A program made the translations under genes and the position numbers. From contig JAPLIC010000035.1 of the NCBI GenBank assembly GCA_026389315.1, positions 17,909 through 81,908 of the forward strand: a stretch of DNA of 64,000 bases, in the 5' to 3' direction. Below the pieces are notes generated by a model, which made no database searches, was not told where the DNA came from, and worked only from the letters and a program-made list of their open reading frames with translations. This DNA comes from Cyanobacteriota bacterium. Lineage in GTDB: Bacteria > Cyanobacteriota > Cyanobacteriia > PCC-6307 > Cyanobiaceae. Shown one piece after another: positions 1-8,702 of this stretch (the stretch's first letter is position 1; every line of letters starts with the position of its first letter).

Positions 1-585
1 GGCAGCATGACCGCCCTGCCAATTATCGAAACCCAGGCCGGTGACGTCTCCGCTTACATCCCCACCAATGTGATTTCGATCACGGATGGTCAGGTGTTCC
101 TCAGCTCTGATCTTTTCAACTCCGGCCTGCGACCTGCCATCAATGTGGGTATTTCCGTGAGCCGGGTTGGTGGTGCCGCCCAGACCAAGGCCATCAAGAA
201 GATTGCTGGTACTTTGAAACTCGAATTGGCCCAGTTTGACGAATTGGCGGCCTTCTCCCAGTTCGCGTCCGACCTGGATGCCGCCACCCAGGCCCAGTTG
301 GGCCGGGGTAAGCGTCTGCGCGAACTGCTGAAGCAGCCCCAGTTCAGCCCCCTCAACTTGGCGGAACAGGTTGCTGTCGTCTATGCCGGCGTCAAGGGTC
401 TGATTGATGAGGTGCCTGTGGATCAAGTCACCCAGTTCGCCCGCGAACTGCGTGATTACCTGAGAACCAACAAGCCTGATTTCATCAGCAAGGTGATGAC
501 GGAAAAGCAATTGGGCGAGGAAGCCGAAGCCATTTTGAAGGAGGCCATTTCCGAAGTGAAGGCTTCCCTGCTGGCGGCAGCCTGA
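1..585 (+). CDS. atpA: ATP synthase F1 subunit alpha, C-terminal part
   Basis: The reading frame is open from base 1, so this is the last 194 residues of the roughly 505-residue alpha subunit of the F1 head of the thylakoid/plasma-membrane ATP synthase. The visible part starts late in the nucleotide-binding domain (stretch [14 protein letters not shown], then [15 protein letters not shown]) and contains SVSRVGG, the arginine-bearing segment that contributes to catalytic sites at the alpha/beta interface. The rest is the helical C-terminal domain. The stop lies 10 bases before atpG, the usual cyanobacterial order. The start lies outside the window. Identification is firm from sequence conservation. 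Confidence 0.97.
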   Translation, partial: GSMTALPIIETQAGDVSAYIPTNVISITDGQVFLSSDLFNSGLRPAINVGISVSRVGGAAQTKAIKKIAGTLKLELAQFDELAAFSQFASDLDAATQAQLGRGKRLRELLKQPQFSPLNLAEQVAVVYAGVKGLIDEVPVDQVTQFARELRDYLRTNKPDFISKVMTEKQLGEEAEAILKEAISEVKASLLAAA

Positions 586-595
586 GGATCCAGCC

Positions 596-1540
596 ATGGC
601 GAACCTCAAGGACATCCGAGATCGGATCAGCTCCGTCAAGAACACACGCAAGATCACGGAAGCCATGCGCTTGGTGGCCGCCGCCAAGGTGCGGCGGGCC
701 CAGGAGCAGGTGCTGCGCAGCCGGCCCTTTGCCGACCGTTTGGCAAGGATTCTCCAGAATCTGGAATCGCGCCTGGCCTTCGAAACCACCGATTCGCCCT
801 TGTTAGCCACTCGTGAGGTTCGCAAGATCACCCTGCTATCGGTGACGGGGGATCGGGGTCTCTGCGGGGGCTATAACTCCCAGGTGATCAAAAAAACTGA
901 GCAGCGCTTTGCCGAGCTCAAGCGGCAGGGATTTGATGTGGATCTTGTGCTGCTCGGTCGTAAGGCCATTACCTATTTCACGAATCGTAGCTACCCCATT
1001 CAAGCTACGTTTACAGGTCTGGAACAGGTTCCAACCGCCGCCGATGCCAATAAGGTGGCCTCTGAAGTCTTGGCCGATTTTCTCTCCGGTGACAGTGACC
1101 GTGTGGAGATTGTCTACACCAAGTTCATCAACCTTGTTAGCTCCTCGCCCGTTTGTCAGACCCTGCTACCCCTGGATTCCCAGGACATTGCTGACCCTGA
1201 TGACGAGCTGTTCCGACTGGTGACCAAGGATGGCAGGCTGACGGTCGAAACCGTGGATGTGGCGAACAGCCAGCCCGCCATCCCTTCTGATTTCGTCTTT
1301 GAACAGGGTCCTGAGAAGCTGCTTGATGCCTTGCTGCCTCTCTACCTGAACAATCAACTGCTGCGTGCCCTGCAAGAGGCCGCCGCCAGCGAATTGGCCA
1401 ACCGGATGACGGCCATGAATAACGCCAGTGACAACGCCAAGGCCCTGGCCAAGACGTTGACGTTGGATTACAACAAGGCTCGCCAGGCCGCGATCACCCA
1501 GGAGATTCTTGAGGTGGTTGCTGGTTCAGGCTCCGTCTAA
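596..1540 (+). CDS. atpG: ATP synthase F1 subunit gamma
   Basis: This is the 314-residue central-stalk subunit (also named atpC in cyanobacteria) that rotates inside the alpha3beta3 head and couples proton flow to ATP synthesis. The N-terminal coiled-coil helix begins [20 protein letters not shown] and the C-terminal helix carries the conserved [11 protein letters not shown] stretch. Its length matches cyanobacterial gamma subunits, which carry an extra segment compared with those of other bacteria. I see no CxxxxxC regulatory dithiol of the chloroplast type. It is co-transcribed with atpA and followed by a strong hairpin terminator, so this is the end of the operon. Confidence 0.97.
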   Translation: MANLKDIRDRISSVKNTRKITEAMRLVAAAKVRRAQEQVLRSRPFADRLARILQNLESRLAFETTDSPLLATREVRKITLLSVTGDRGLCGGYNSQVIKKTEQRFAELKRQGFDVDLVLLGRKAITYFTNRSYPIQATFTGLEQVPTAADANKVASEVLADFLSGDSDRVEIVYTKFINLVSSSPVCQTLLPLDSQDIADPDDELFRLVTKDGRLTVETVDVANSQPAIPSDFVFEQGPEKLLDALLPLYLNNQLLRALQEAAASELANRMTAMNNASDNAKALAKTLTLDYNKARQAAITQEILEVVAGSGSV

Positions 1541-1567
1541 TTTTTGCCAGTCGATGGCTTAGCAATG

Positions 1568-1592
1568 GCCGGCCCTATGGGCCGGCTTTTTT
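1568..1592 (+). terminator. Rho-independent terminator after atpG
   Basis: A perfect 8-bp stem GCCGGCCC/GGGCCGGC with the 3-base loop TAT is followed directly by six T residues, 28 bases after the atpG stop. It closes the atp operon. Confidence 0.9.
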
Positions 1593-1720
1593 GTGGCTTG
1601 CCTTGCTACGCCATTGCGGTCCTTCATTGACCCCCCATCCCATTGCGCCCCCATTTGGTTCTGTGCCTTTAATGGCCCATTGAAATCTGCCCATGGCAGA
1701 GCTTAGGGAGGGTTTTGGAT

Positions 1721-2521
1721 CTAACTGGAGGCCGAGGTGTAAAAGCGCAGGGCGAATTGCCAGAAGGCACGGCTGAGGGCCAGGCCAAGGCAGGCCACCA
1801 TCAGGGACAGCAGCAGCCAGGGCAGGGTCAGGCGGCCCAGCATGGCTTCAGCGGGCACGGTGGTGAGAAAGGCCACCGGCAGCACCATGGTGAACAGCGT
1901 TCTGACGGCCGCTGGATAGGCGCTGATCGGATAACGGCCGGCGCTCAAGGCGGCGCGCAGAACCTCGATGGCATTCCAGGTTTTGACAAACCAAATGCTG
2001 GTCGTTGCCACCAGAAACCAAAGGCTGTATAAAAGCAGTCCGCTGGCCAACAGCATCAGCAGGGTCTGGCACAACAGCCAGGGAGTGGTTCTGATTCCGG
2101 CCTTTGCTGCGGCCCAGATCATCAGGCCCAGGCCGGTGGCGATTTCGGGCAGACCCATCAATGAAAGCCGGGTGGTGGAGAGCCAGAACTGGCTGTCAAT
2201 CGGTTTCAGCAGCACAAAGTCCAGGGTCCCCTGTTGCACATGGCCCACAATCGTGCTCAGGTTTGGGCGCAGCCAGGTGCTGGTGATCCCTTCCAGCAGG
2301 GTGTAAACCCCCAGAACGACCAGGGCCTGGGGCCAGCTCCAACCCCCCAGCGCCCGCCCGCCGCCATAGAACAACGACAGCAGCAGCAGGCTGCCGATCA
2401 GGTTGGCGATGGCCGCAACCACCTCCAGCAACAGGTTGGCCTGGTATTCGAGCTGCATCGCCAGGGCCGTGCCCCAAAGGCGGCGCAGCGTCAAGAGGTA
2501 ACGGCCAAGGGGGTTGCCCAT
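1721..2521 (-). CDS. ABC-2 type exporter permease, second subunit
   Basis: A 266-residue inner-membrane protein with about six hydrophobic segments, resembling the ABC-2 permeases found beside an ATPase of the daunorubicin/natA class. I start it at MGNPLGRYLL because its ATG shares one base with the TGA of the upstream permease (TGATG), a coupled start. The longer upstream frame reads through the neighbouring gene out of frame and is rejected. With the two genes upstream it would form a heterodimeric exporter. The substrate cannot be told from the sequence. Confidence 0.85.
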   Translation of the reverse strand: MGNPLGRYLLTLRRLWGTALAMQLEYQANLLLEVVAAIANLIGSLLLLSLFYGGGRALGGWSWPQALVVLGVYTLLEGITSTWLRPNLSTIVGHVQQGTLDFVLLKPIDSQFWLSTTRLSLMGLPEIATGLGLMIWAAAKAGIRTTPWLLCQTLLMLLASGLLLYSLWFLVATTSIWFVKTWNAIEVLRAALSAGRYPISAYPAAVRTLFTMVLPVAFLTTVPAEAMLGRLTLPWLLLSLMVACLGLALSRAFWQFALRFYTSASS

Positions 2522-3372
2522 CAGGCCCCCATCGCTCCGTAACGCTTGACCCCGGCCCGCCACAACAGCGTCACCAGTAGCAGCAGGCCAGCGATCCAGA
2601 CCGCCAGGGCGGTGAAACCGGCGGCGATATTCATCTCCCCACCCGCGAGCAACTGGGCCGGGAAATGCACCAACAGGGGAAAGGGTGTCCATTCGGCCAG
2701 CCGGCGCAGGGCCGGTGGGAAGGCCTCAAGGGGGGCCGCCATGCCGGAAAGGAACAGCATGGGGATGAAGATCAAGCGTTCCAGGGCGTTGACCCGGTCG
2801 CTCCAGAAGCACAGGCAGGCCATGCTGCACTGGATCAGAAAGTTGAGTAGGAAGGCCAGGATCGTGGCCGCCAACGCCAGCAGGGCCCGTTGGGGTGTGG
2901 GCAACCAGAACGCCCAGGGAAGCACCAGGAAAAACAGCGCTGCAATCAAGGCGACAAAGGGCAACCGAATCGCCTGCTCGGCCACGTGGGAGGCCAGGTA
3001 GCGCCAGAAGGGATGCAGGGGCTGCAGCAGCATGGGAGAGAGCCGACCCTGGAGGGCGTCCTCCTCAAAGACCACCATGACCCAGGCGACGGTGAATTGG
3101 CGCACCACGAAGGCGGCCAGGAAATAGCGTGCCAGCTGGGTGGGGCCCATGCCCAGGGCGGCGCCGGCGGGGGATTCGATCCAGACCGCCAGCATGACGA
3201 AGGGCACCAGGCCGGCGAGGGCCCACAGCAGGACTTCGGCCCGAAATTCGAGCATCAGGGCGTACTGGCTGGCGAGCAGGGCCCGGGCGACCCGAAAGCC
3301 ATGCTGAAGGGGGCGGAGGGGCCTGACCCGCGGGCTTCCATCGGCACGGCTTCCCTTGGCACTACTTCTCAC
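2521..3372 (-). CDS. ABC-2 type exporter permease, first subunit
   Basis: A 283-residue membrane protein with a cytoplasmic basic N-terminus followed by about six transmembrane helices. The loop FEEDALQGRLSPMLLQPLHP after the second or third helix is typical of this ABC-2 permease group. Its ATG overlaps the end of the ATPase gene by four bases (ATGA), and its own stop overlaps the start of the next permease, so the three genes are translationally coupled. It is the probable partner of the 1721-2521 permease. Transported substrate unknown. Confidence 0.85.
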   Translation of the reverse strand: MRSSAKGSRADGSPRVRPLRPLQHGFRVARALLASQYALMLEFRAEVLLWALAGLVPFVMLAVWIESPAGAALGMGPTQLARYFLAAFVVRQFTVAWVMVVFEEDALQGRLSPMLLQPLHPFWRYLASHVAEQAIRLPFVALIAALFFLVLPWAFWLPTPQRALLALAATILAFLLNFLIQCSMACLCFWSDRVNALERLIFIPMLFLSGMAAPLEAFPPALRRLAEWTPFPLLVHFPAQLLAGGEMNIAAGFTALAVWIAGLLLLVTLLWRAGVKRYGAMGA

Positions 3373-4367
3373 GACAGGGTTCCTTGCACAAATAAACGGC
3401 CGATCAGCTCCTCGATGGGGGGATCGCGCACCTCCAGGTCCCGCACCGGTAAATCGGCGAGCAGCTGTGATACGGCAGCGGTGAGGGCGTCACGGCGGAT
3501 CAGCAGGCGCACCACCATGCCCTCGCAGCTTTCGACTTCGCCATAGGCGCGCAGGGAATCAAGGGGCCAGGGTTCGGCCAGTTCGAGGCGCACCTCCCGG
3601 CATGGGGCCAGCCGCTGGGTGAGGGCTTCGAGGCTGCCGTCGTGGAACAGGCGGCCCTCGTGGATCAACAGCACCCTGGGGCAAAGGGCGGTGATGTCGG
3701 CCATGTAATGGCTGGTGAGCAGCACGGTGGCGCCAAAGCGTTGGTTGTAATCCGCCAGGAAGGAGCGCACCCGGGCCTGGGCATTGACATCAAGGCCGAG
3801 GGTGGGTTCGTCGAGAAACAGCACCTCGGGGCGGTGCAACAGGGCCGCCAACAGTTCGGCCTTCATGCGTTGGCCCAGGGACAACTTGCGCAGGGGGCGC
3901 TTGAGTTCGTTCCCCATGTCCAGCATCTCGGCCAGGGCGTGGATGCGTCGGTGGCTTTCGGCATCGTCGATGCCGTACACGGCGGCGTTGACCCGCAGGG
4001 AATCGAGGGCCGGCAGGTCCCAGAGCAGCTGCTGTTTCTGCCCCATCACCAGGGTGATGCGCCGCAAGAAATTGGCCTGGCGGCGGTGCGGGGTGTAGCC
4101 GGCCACCAACGCCTTGCCGGCGGAGGGATGGATCAGGCCGGTGAGCATCTTGAGGGTGGTGGTCTTGCCGGCGCCATTGGGGCCCAGGAATCCCACCATT
4201 TCACCGGGTTGGATCTGGAAGCTGACGTCACGCACCGCTGCGACATCGTTGTAGCGCCGTTGCACAAAATGGCGCAGGGTGCCGGCAAGGCCCGGGTCCT
4301 TGGCGGCGACGCGGTAGGTCTTGCTGAGCCCTTCGGCAAGGATGATCGGGCTGGTACTGGGGGCCAT
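3369..4367 (-). CDS. ABC transporter ATP-binding protein of an ABC-2 exporter
   Basis: A 332-residue cytoplasmic ATPase that would power the two permeases encoded just downstream. All nucleotide-binding motifs are present: Walker A GPNGAGKTT at residues 62-70, Q-loop around MGQKQQ, signature KLSLGQRMKAE from 161, Walker B VLFLDEPTLGLD from 182 and the H-loop TSH at 218-220. About 75 residues follow the catalytic core, as in NatA/daunorubicin-type ATPases. It is the first gene of a three-gene minus-strand operon, with a short gap to the divergent oxygenase-like gene. Confidence 0.92.
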   Translation of the reverse strand: MAPSTSPIILAEGLSKTYRVAAKDPGLAGTLRHFVQRRYNDVAAVRDVSFQIQPGEMVGFLGPNGAGKTTTLKMLTGLIHPSAGKALVAGYTPHRRQANFLRRITLVMGQKQQLLWDLPALDSLRVNAAVYGIDDAESHRRIHALAEMLDMGNELKRPLRKLSLGQRMKAELLAALLHRPEVLFLDEPTLGLDVNAQARVRSFLADYNQRFGATVLLTSHYMADITALCPRVLLIHEGRLFHDGSLEALTQRLAPCREVRLELAEPWPLDSLRAYGEVESCEGMVVRLLIRRDALTAAVSQLLADLPVRDLEVRDPPIEELIGRLFVQGTLS

Positions 4368-4448
4368 TGGGGGCAGGTTAGGCCGGACGGATGGGGGTGG
4401 GGGCCCACCAAGGCAGGATCGGGGGCGCTGTTTGCTGGATCGTTGGCC

Positions 4449-5246
4449 ATGACGTCTGCTGCCGTGACCCTCCAGCCCTTGTTTCCGGTCGCCCTCGGCC
4501 AGGTGGCCCTACCCGCCGATCCGTTGGAAGCCGCCGTGTTGATGCGGGCCATGTTGGCCCTGCGGGGGGAGGCGGAGTCCAACCCCGATCCGCTCTGCGC
4601 CTGGACAGGGGACCTCAACGGTGTCGATCAATTGCAGCGCCACGCCGCCTTCGCGCCCCTGATCAGCCGTTTAACGGGCCATGTCTGGACCTACCTGCAG
4701 GCGCTGGGGTTTGATTCGGCGGCGCTGGCGCTGCATCTGCAGCGCTGCTGGCCGGTGGTGGGTGAGACGGGCCAGGTGGTGGGACGGCACCACCATCCCA
4801 ATGCCCACCTGAGCGCTGTCTACTACCTCAATGGTGACGGCAGCGGCCGCAGCGGTTGTCTGCGCCTCTGGCCCCAGCGGCAGTCCAACGAGCTGGTGCC
4901 GGGCCTGGCGGTGGGCCACGGCGGGCCGATCCGCGCCGACCTTGCCGCTGCTAACGATGCCGCTGCTAACCATGCCGCTGCTAACCATGCCGGCGCCCAG
5001 CAGTGGAACGCCCCCTGGTTTGATGTGGCGCCCCGGGCCGGTTTGCTGGTGCTGTTTCCCGCTTGCATCGATCACGCCGTGCTGGAGAACAACGACGACG
5101 ACGATCGCCGCTTTTCGATCAGCATGGATTTTGTGATCACAGCGCCTGCGGAACCCTCGGCGGGGGGGCGGCCTGAATATCTGGCGCCCCATCCGGGCGG
5201 CTGGCAGCAGGTGGCGGGTCCGGAGGGGGGATCTTTGGGGGGATGA
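4449..5246 (+). CDS. putative 2OG-Fe(II) oxygenase
   Basis: A 265-residue protein. The central block GRHHHPNAHLSAVYYLNGD and the later block LLVLFPACIDHAVLEN followed by RRFSISMDF fit the double-stranded beta-helix of 2OG-Fe(II) oxygenases of the TIGR02466 type: an early His/Asn-rich metal site, a distal His and an Arg in RRFSISM that would bind the 2-oxoglutarate carboxylate. The HxD motif is not classical. The start MTSAAVTLQ lies clear of the divergent ATPase gene. It carries an in-frame tandem repeat (AANHA units) between the two motif blocks. Substrate unknown. Confidence 0.65.
   Translation: MTSAAVTLQPLFPVALGQVALPADPLEAAVLMRAMLALRGEAESNPDPLCAWTGDLNGVDQLQRHAAFAPLISRLTGHVWTYLQALGFDSAALALHLQRCWPVVGETGQVVGRHHHPNAHLSAVYYLNGDGSGRSGCLRLWPQRQSNELVPGLAVGHGGPIRADLAAANDAAANHAAANHAGAQQWNAPWFDVAPRAGLLVLFPACIDHAVLENNDDDDRRFSISMDFVITAPAEPSAGGRPEYLAPHPGGWQQVAGPEGGSLGG
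4944..4988 (+). repeat. in-frame 15-bp tandem repeat, three copies
   Basis: Three consecutive copies of GCCGCTGCTAACCAT (the first has G for C at one place) encode AAANH-type pentads in the oxygenase-like gene. The length is a multiple of three, so copy-number change would keep the frame. Confidence 0.9.
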
Positions 5247-5763
5247 GGGTGCTCAGCCGCGTTTGGAGTCACCGTCTGCGAGGGGTCCATCACGGCGTCT
5301 GGGTTGGCTGCACATAGCTCGCTGAATTGGTCAGGTATGAGCCGCAGGCTGGTGGTGAGTGTTTGCGGCAGAGAAATGTTTCCAAATCTATAGCCATGTG
5401 CTCAATCTTGCAGTGGCTGGTGATAAAAGCCCTGCAGATCTCCTCTTTTCCTTGACAAGCGCTATGGACGAGGCCGGCACTGGAAACTGTGGCTAAGCTT
5501 GGGATGTTATGCGGATCCGTCCATCATGGTTGGCTGGACCTGACCCAGTCTTGAGAATCCTTGCAGCGCAGTCTATCTCAGGTATTTAAGGAAGCCTGTT
5601 TCGTGGTGAAATACTGAAGAAACCATGGCCGGGCGGGGTGTTATACGCTCCGCCCATACTGCGTTAGGCGGACAGCCAAGAATGCTGCGGTGGTCTTGGG
5701 CGGATCCGCCCAAATTGCTGTTAGGGTTCACCCATCGTTCCCTAGCAAGGCAAGGTGATTTAA
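5247..5763. other. gene-free stretch with hairpins
   Basis: No convincing gene. Its downstream half holds a GGGCGG/CCGCCC hairpin (5631-5655), the core-site-like GTTAGGC at 5663, two imperfect direct repeats (5649-5668 and 5705-5725) and an 18-bp palindrome (5696-5713). It leads directly into the hydroxylase-like gene and may hold its promoter; no clear -10/-35 pair could be chosen. Confidence 0.6.
5649..5725 (+). repeat. direct repeat pair around an 18-bp palindrome
   Basis: TCCGCCCATACTGCGTTAGG at 5649-5668 recurs, with a few substitutions and one extra base, at 5705-5725. The second copy overlaps the perfect palindrome TTGGGCGGATCCGCCCAA (5696-5713). Both copies end in GTTAGG, which resembles the simple core site of integron cassettes. 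Confidence 0.7.
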
Positions 5764-6558
5764 GTGGCGATGCTGGATGTGATGGCCTGGTGGATGTGGC
5801 TGATGCTGAGCTGGGCCTTCTTCTTGCTGATGCCCTGGCTGATCAATCACTCCTTCGCCAGGTTTTATCCTCAGACTCGAATCGATCCCGGTTGGCGGAT
5901 AGTGGTCTTGCAGGAGGCAAGGAAAGGACGCTGGAAGTCTTTGATCGGTCTCCATCTGATCAATTCCGGGATTATCGGCCTGTGCATCGCAGCGGGCGGC
6001 TGGCTGCAGGCTGCGGGTGTAGGACAACTCCATGATGGACCGTTGGGATTGCGTGGCTGGTTGCTATTTGCTCCTCAAGTGCTGTTGGTACTGATAGTTT
6101 TTGACACCCAATTCTACTGGGTTCACCGCGCCGCCCATGCCTGGCCAGTGTTGTACCGAAGGCTTCATCGCGACCACCATGTAGATCGCTTCCCGGACAC
6201 ATGGAGCGCAATGAAGCAGCATCCCCTCGATCTGTTTCTCACCACGGCGATGCCGATGGCCTGGGTCGTGGTGCTGCCGATCCATGAGGCCGCTTGGCTG
6301 GCTGCGCTGCTGCTTGCCAATTACATCAATCTGGCGGGCCACAGCGGCTTCGAGGTCACGCGCTACCTACCGGGCCTGGTGACACCAAACGGATTGGCAT
6401 TACGGCACGATCCCAACCTGTCTGGCATCGCTCGTTGGGTCAACACAGTGATGCACCATGACATTCATCACCAGTTGGTTCACAGCAACTACTCGCTGTA
6501 CTTCACCCACTGGGACCAGTGGATGGGCACGCAGGCCACGGACCGGTCCTGCCCGTGA
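5764..6558 (+). CDS. fatty acid hydroxylase / sterol desaturase family protein
   Basis: A 264-residue membrane-bound di-iron oxygenase. The eight-histidine motif set is complete: HRAAH at 121-125, HRDHH at 135-139, H193 and HHDIHH at 231-236, with hydrophobic helices before and between. This family hydroxylates or desaturates lipid chains, sterols or carotenoids; the substrate cannot be set here. A GTG at 5764 or the ATG two codons later may start it; AAGGTGA sits just upstream and fits either. It ends 13 bases before an attC-like structure and is preceded by core-site-like sequence, so it may be an integron gene cassette. Confidence 0.85.
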   Translation: MAMLDVMAWWMWLMLSWAFFLLMPWLINHSFARFYPQTRIDPGWRIVVLQEARKGRWKSLIGLHLINSGIIGLCIAAGGWLQAAGVGQLHDGPLGLRGWLLFAPQVLLVLIVFDTQFYWVHRAAHAWPVLYRRLHRDHHVDRFPDTWSAMKQHPLDLFLTTAMPMAWVVVLPIHEAAWLAALLLANYINLAGHSGFEVTRYLPGLVTPNGLALRHDPNLSGIARWVNTVMHHDIHHQLVHSNYSLYFTHWDQWMGTQATDRSCP

Positions 6559-6571
6559 ATCTCTTTGCGAA

Positions 6572-6656
6572 GCCTAACATCAAGATTCAGCGGGCGGGTG
6601 CGAAAAAACCTGATGAATGCATTGATCTATTACAAGCCGCTGATCTTGAGCGTTAG
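6572..6656 (+). other. integron attC-like recombination site
   Basis: GCCTAAC at 6572 and GCGTTAG at 6650-6656 form complementary outer boxes (CTAAC/GTTAG). Inside them TCAAGATTCAGCGG (6580-6593) pairs with CCGCTGATCTTGA (6637-6649) except for one extra T in the left arm. Outer 7-bp boxes, short spacers, inner arms and a single extrahelical base are the hallmarks of attC folding. The distal bases after GTTAG do not match the consensus RRRY fully. No integrase gene is in the window, so this would be a lone cassette site. Confidence 0.5.
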
Positions 6657-6716
6657 CGGCTCTCCCCAAGGCTGTATTGCAGTAGGATCAACTTGAAGGC
6701 CTCTGGTTTCAGTTTC

Positions 6717-6944
6717 ATGTCATCATCTCTTCACCAAATCGAAGAGCAGGCCCGCTCACTCTCAGCGGAAGATCGGGCAAAGCTTGCGGAATGCATGCTG
6801 GAATCACTCCACACTTCCATAGAAGAAATAGAAGCGGCATGGTCAGAGGAAATAGCTTTGCGCATTGAATCATATGAGCAGGGAGATATTTCTGCGTATT
6901 CAGCAGAGCAAATATTTGCAGAAGCACGTCAGATCTTGCAGTGA
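6717..6944 (+). CDS. addiction module antitoxin component (PF09720/TIGR02574-like)
   Basis: A 75-residue acidic, helical protein starting MSSSLHQIEEQARSLSAEDR and running through LAECMLESL and EEIEAAWSEEIALRIESYEQG. This is the pattern of the putative addiction-module component family that neutralises RelE/ParE-type toxins. Its stop TGA overlaps the GTG of a downstream toxin-like reading frame, as in intact pairs. The toxin next door is broken, so this antitoxin is probably an orphan. Placement just after the attC-like site suggests it arrived as part of a cassette. Confidence 0.75.
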   Translation: MSSSLHQIEEQARSLSAEDRAKLAECMLESLHTSIEEIEAAWSEEIALRIESYEQGDISAYSAEQIFAEARQILQ

Positions 6945-7113
6945 ATCGTGTTCGGTTTGTTCAGCCTGCAAGGCTTGCGGTCTTGCTGAAGTTGCCGACT
7001 ACCATCGGCTTGAGGTAGGGCTTGGAACCAAATTTCTTGAAGCTGTTGATGATGCCTTAGCTCGTGCTACGAGGTCGCAATACTTCGAACATGACCGTCG
7101 AGTGGACACCTGA
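6941..7113 (+). pseudogene. RelE/ParE-type toxin remnant, frameshifted and truncated
   Basis: From the GTG at 6941 the frame reads VNRVRFVQPARL and soon stops. One frame over it resumes as EVADYHRLEVGLGTKFLEAVDDALARATR, the middle of a RelE/ParE-type toxin. The C-terminal strand with the catalytic or contact residues is missing. One frameshift plus a 3' truncation means no working toxin. The antitoxin immediately upstream is intact. Confidence 0.7.
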
Positions 7114-7118
7114 TCCCT

Positions 7119-8505
7119 TCACTCCCCAGACCCAACCCGCCCACGCCAAACTCCCCGCACCCGCGAGCTCAGCGCATTGGCGGCTCGGGCCGTGACCAAT
7201 CCGGACAGGGCCGCCACCAGCACCGTGGCCATGCTCGTGAACTGGGCGCCCTCCGGTCCGCCGACGCCCAGCACCATCGCCATGGCGGTGAACGGCAGGC
7301 GGTAACCGCCTGCGATGCCCGCAGCGGCTCCGGCGGCACCGGCCAGATCTGGCGCGATCCCGAAGGGGGCCGCGAATACCCGGCCGCACAGGTCACCGAT
7401 CGCCAGAAACGGCACGAACACCCCGCCGCAGCCCCCCGCCAGCACCGCCGCCGCCGTGGTGGCGGCCGCCCGCAGCAATGCCAGGGCCAGCAGGCGATGC
7501 GGGGCGGGGCTGGTGGTTTCGGCCCAGATGATCGCCGCGCCCCCCGGCCCGAAAGCCGCCGCCGGGGTGGCAAGGCCCCCGATCAGCAACGCCAGCACCA
7601 GCAGCGCCGCGCCGCCGATCAGCAGGCGCGTCAGCGGTCGGTCGCGCCAGCCCCGGGCCCAGTAGATCGCCTCACCGGTGAGGGCCGTGAGGGCGCCGGC
7701 CAGCACGCCGATGCACAGGGTGGCCTGCAACGCGGCGAGAAAACCGCCGGGGGGAACCCTGGGCACCACCAGCCGGATCAGATCAAGCTGAAACGCGCTA
7801 TGCACCGCCCAGCCGCTGAGGCCGCCCGCCAGCATGGCGGGCGGCCCGTGGCGCACTCAGCGGAATCTGGCGCCTTGCCGCCAGCTCGGCCATGAAGAAA
7901 CTGCCCACCAGCGGGATGCCGATCAGGGCCGACACGCTCGCCGCGCCACCCCCGATCGCCAGGGGCCGGGCCAAGGCCCGCAGCGCCGGCACCGCGCTGC
8001 CCAGCCAGCTGCCCGTGGCCACGCCGACATGGGCCGCCGGCGATTCCGTGCCCATCGGCGCCCCCAGCCCCACCGTGGCCAGGATCGCCAGCGCCCGCAG
8101 GGGCGCCAGGTTCCACGGGAACCGCTCCTCCAGCCCCGAGGCGTTGACCACATCGCCCGTCAAATCAGCGCGGGCGATGTCGTGGGGGAACGAATACCAG
8201 GCCGCCAGCGAGCCGGGGGCGACGCCAGGGCGGAGCGTCTGGCGGGGGGCGATCGTCTGCACCGATTGGCCTCGGCCCAGGCCGAACAGGATCAGCACCG
8301 CCAGGCCCACCCCCAACAGGGGCAGCAACCGCAGCGCCGCCGGACCCAGGCCGGCGGCGGCGGCCAGCGACAGCTTGATCAGCTCGGTGAGCGCCACCGC
8401 CGCCAGGCAGCCGATCAGGCCCCCCAGCAACCCCGCCGCCGTCCAGGCCGCGATCGTGCCGATTCGAGTGCGCCCCTGCTCCATTTTGTTCTGCCACTGA
8501 ACCAC
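7119..8505 (-). pseudogene. ClC-family chloride channel/antiporter, split by a frameshift
   Basis: Two minus-strand frames together make one ClC protein of about 460 residues. The N-terminal part (8505 down to about 7860) has the GLGAPMGTESPAAHVG block, equivalent to the GxGxP and GREGP selectivity motifs with a Glu at the gating place. The C-terminal part (from 7856) has GGCGGVFVPFLAIG, the GxFxP motif, and further helices. The shift lies near 7850-7870, where the second frame has TGA followed at once by GTG. It could be a true mutation, programmed slippage or a sequencing error in GC-rich DNA. ClC proteins move Cl- or exchange Cl-/H+ across the inner membrane. Confidence 0.8.
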
Positions 8506-8555
8506 AGGCCTGCAATCGCGATCTCTTTGAGCAGTCTGAACTTTGCAGTTGTTAA

Positions 8556-8581
8556 TTCAGGTGCATAGTTCAGGTGCATAG
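8556..8581 (+). repeat. 13-bp tandem duplication
   Basis: TTCAGGTGCATAG occurs twice in direct succession in the space between the divergent ClC and ferredoxin genes. It is a recent slippage duplication, or possibly part of a regulatory site. Confidence 0.7.
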
Positions 8582-8702
8582 GGAAGGAAGCGGCCTTGGC
8601 CGACAGCATCGCTCAGGCAGACCTCGACGATCTGCGCACTTTTGTGCCTCGGCCCCTTGAGCGAGCAGCCCTGCCCCGGCCCCTGAACGGCGCTCAGCGA
8701 GG

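Noticed and set aside
3642..4448. Long plus-strand extension upstream of the oxygenase-like gene
   Set aside because: It overlaps the ABC ATPase gene, which has all its nucleotide-binding motifs; the extension lacks any domain.
7834..8568. 244-codon plus-strand frame opposite the ClC gene
   Set aside because: Extremely Gln/Arg/Gly-rich shadow of the ClC codons; no family features.
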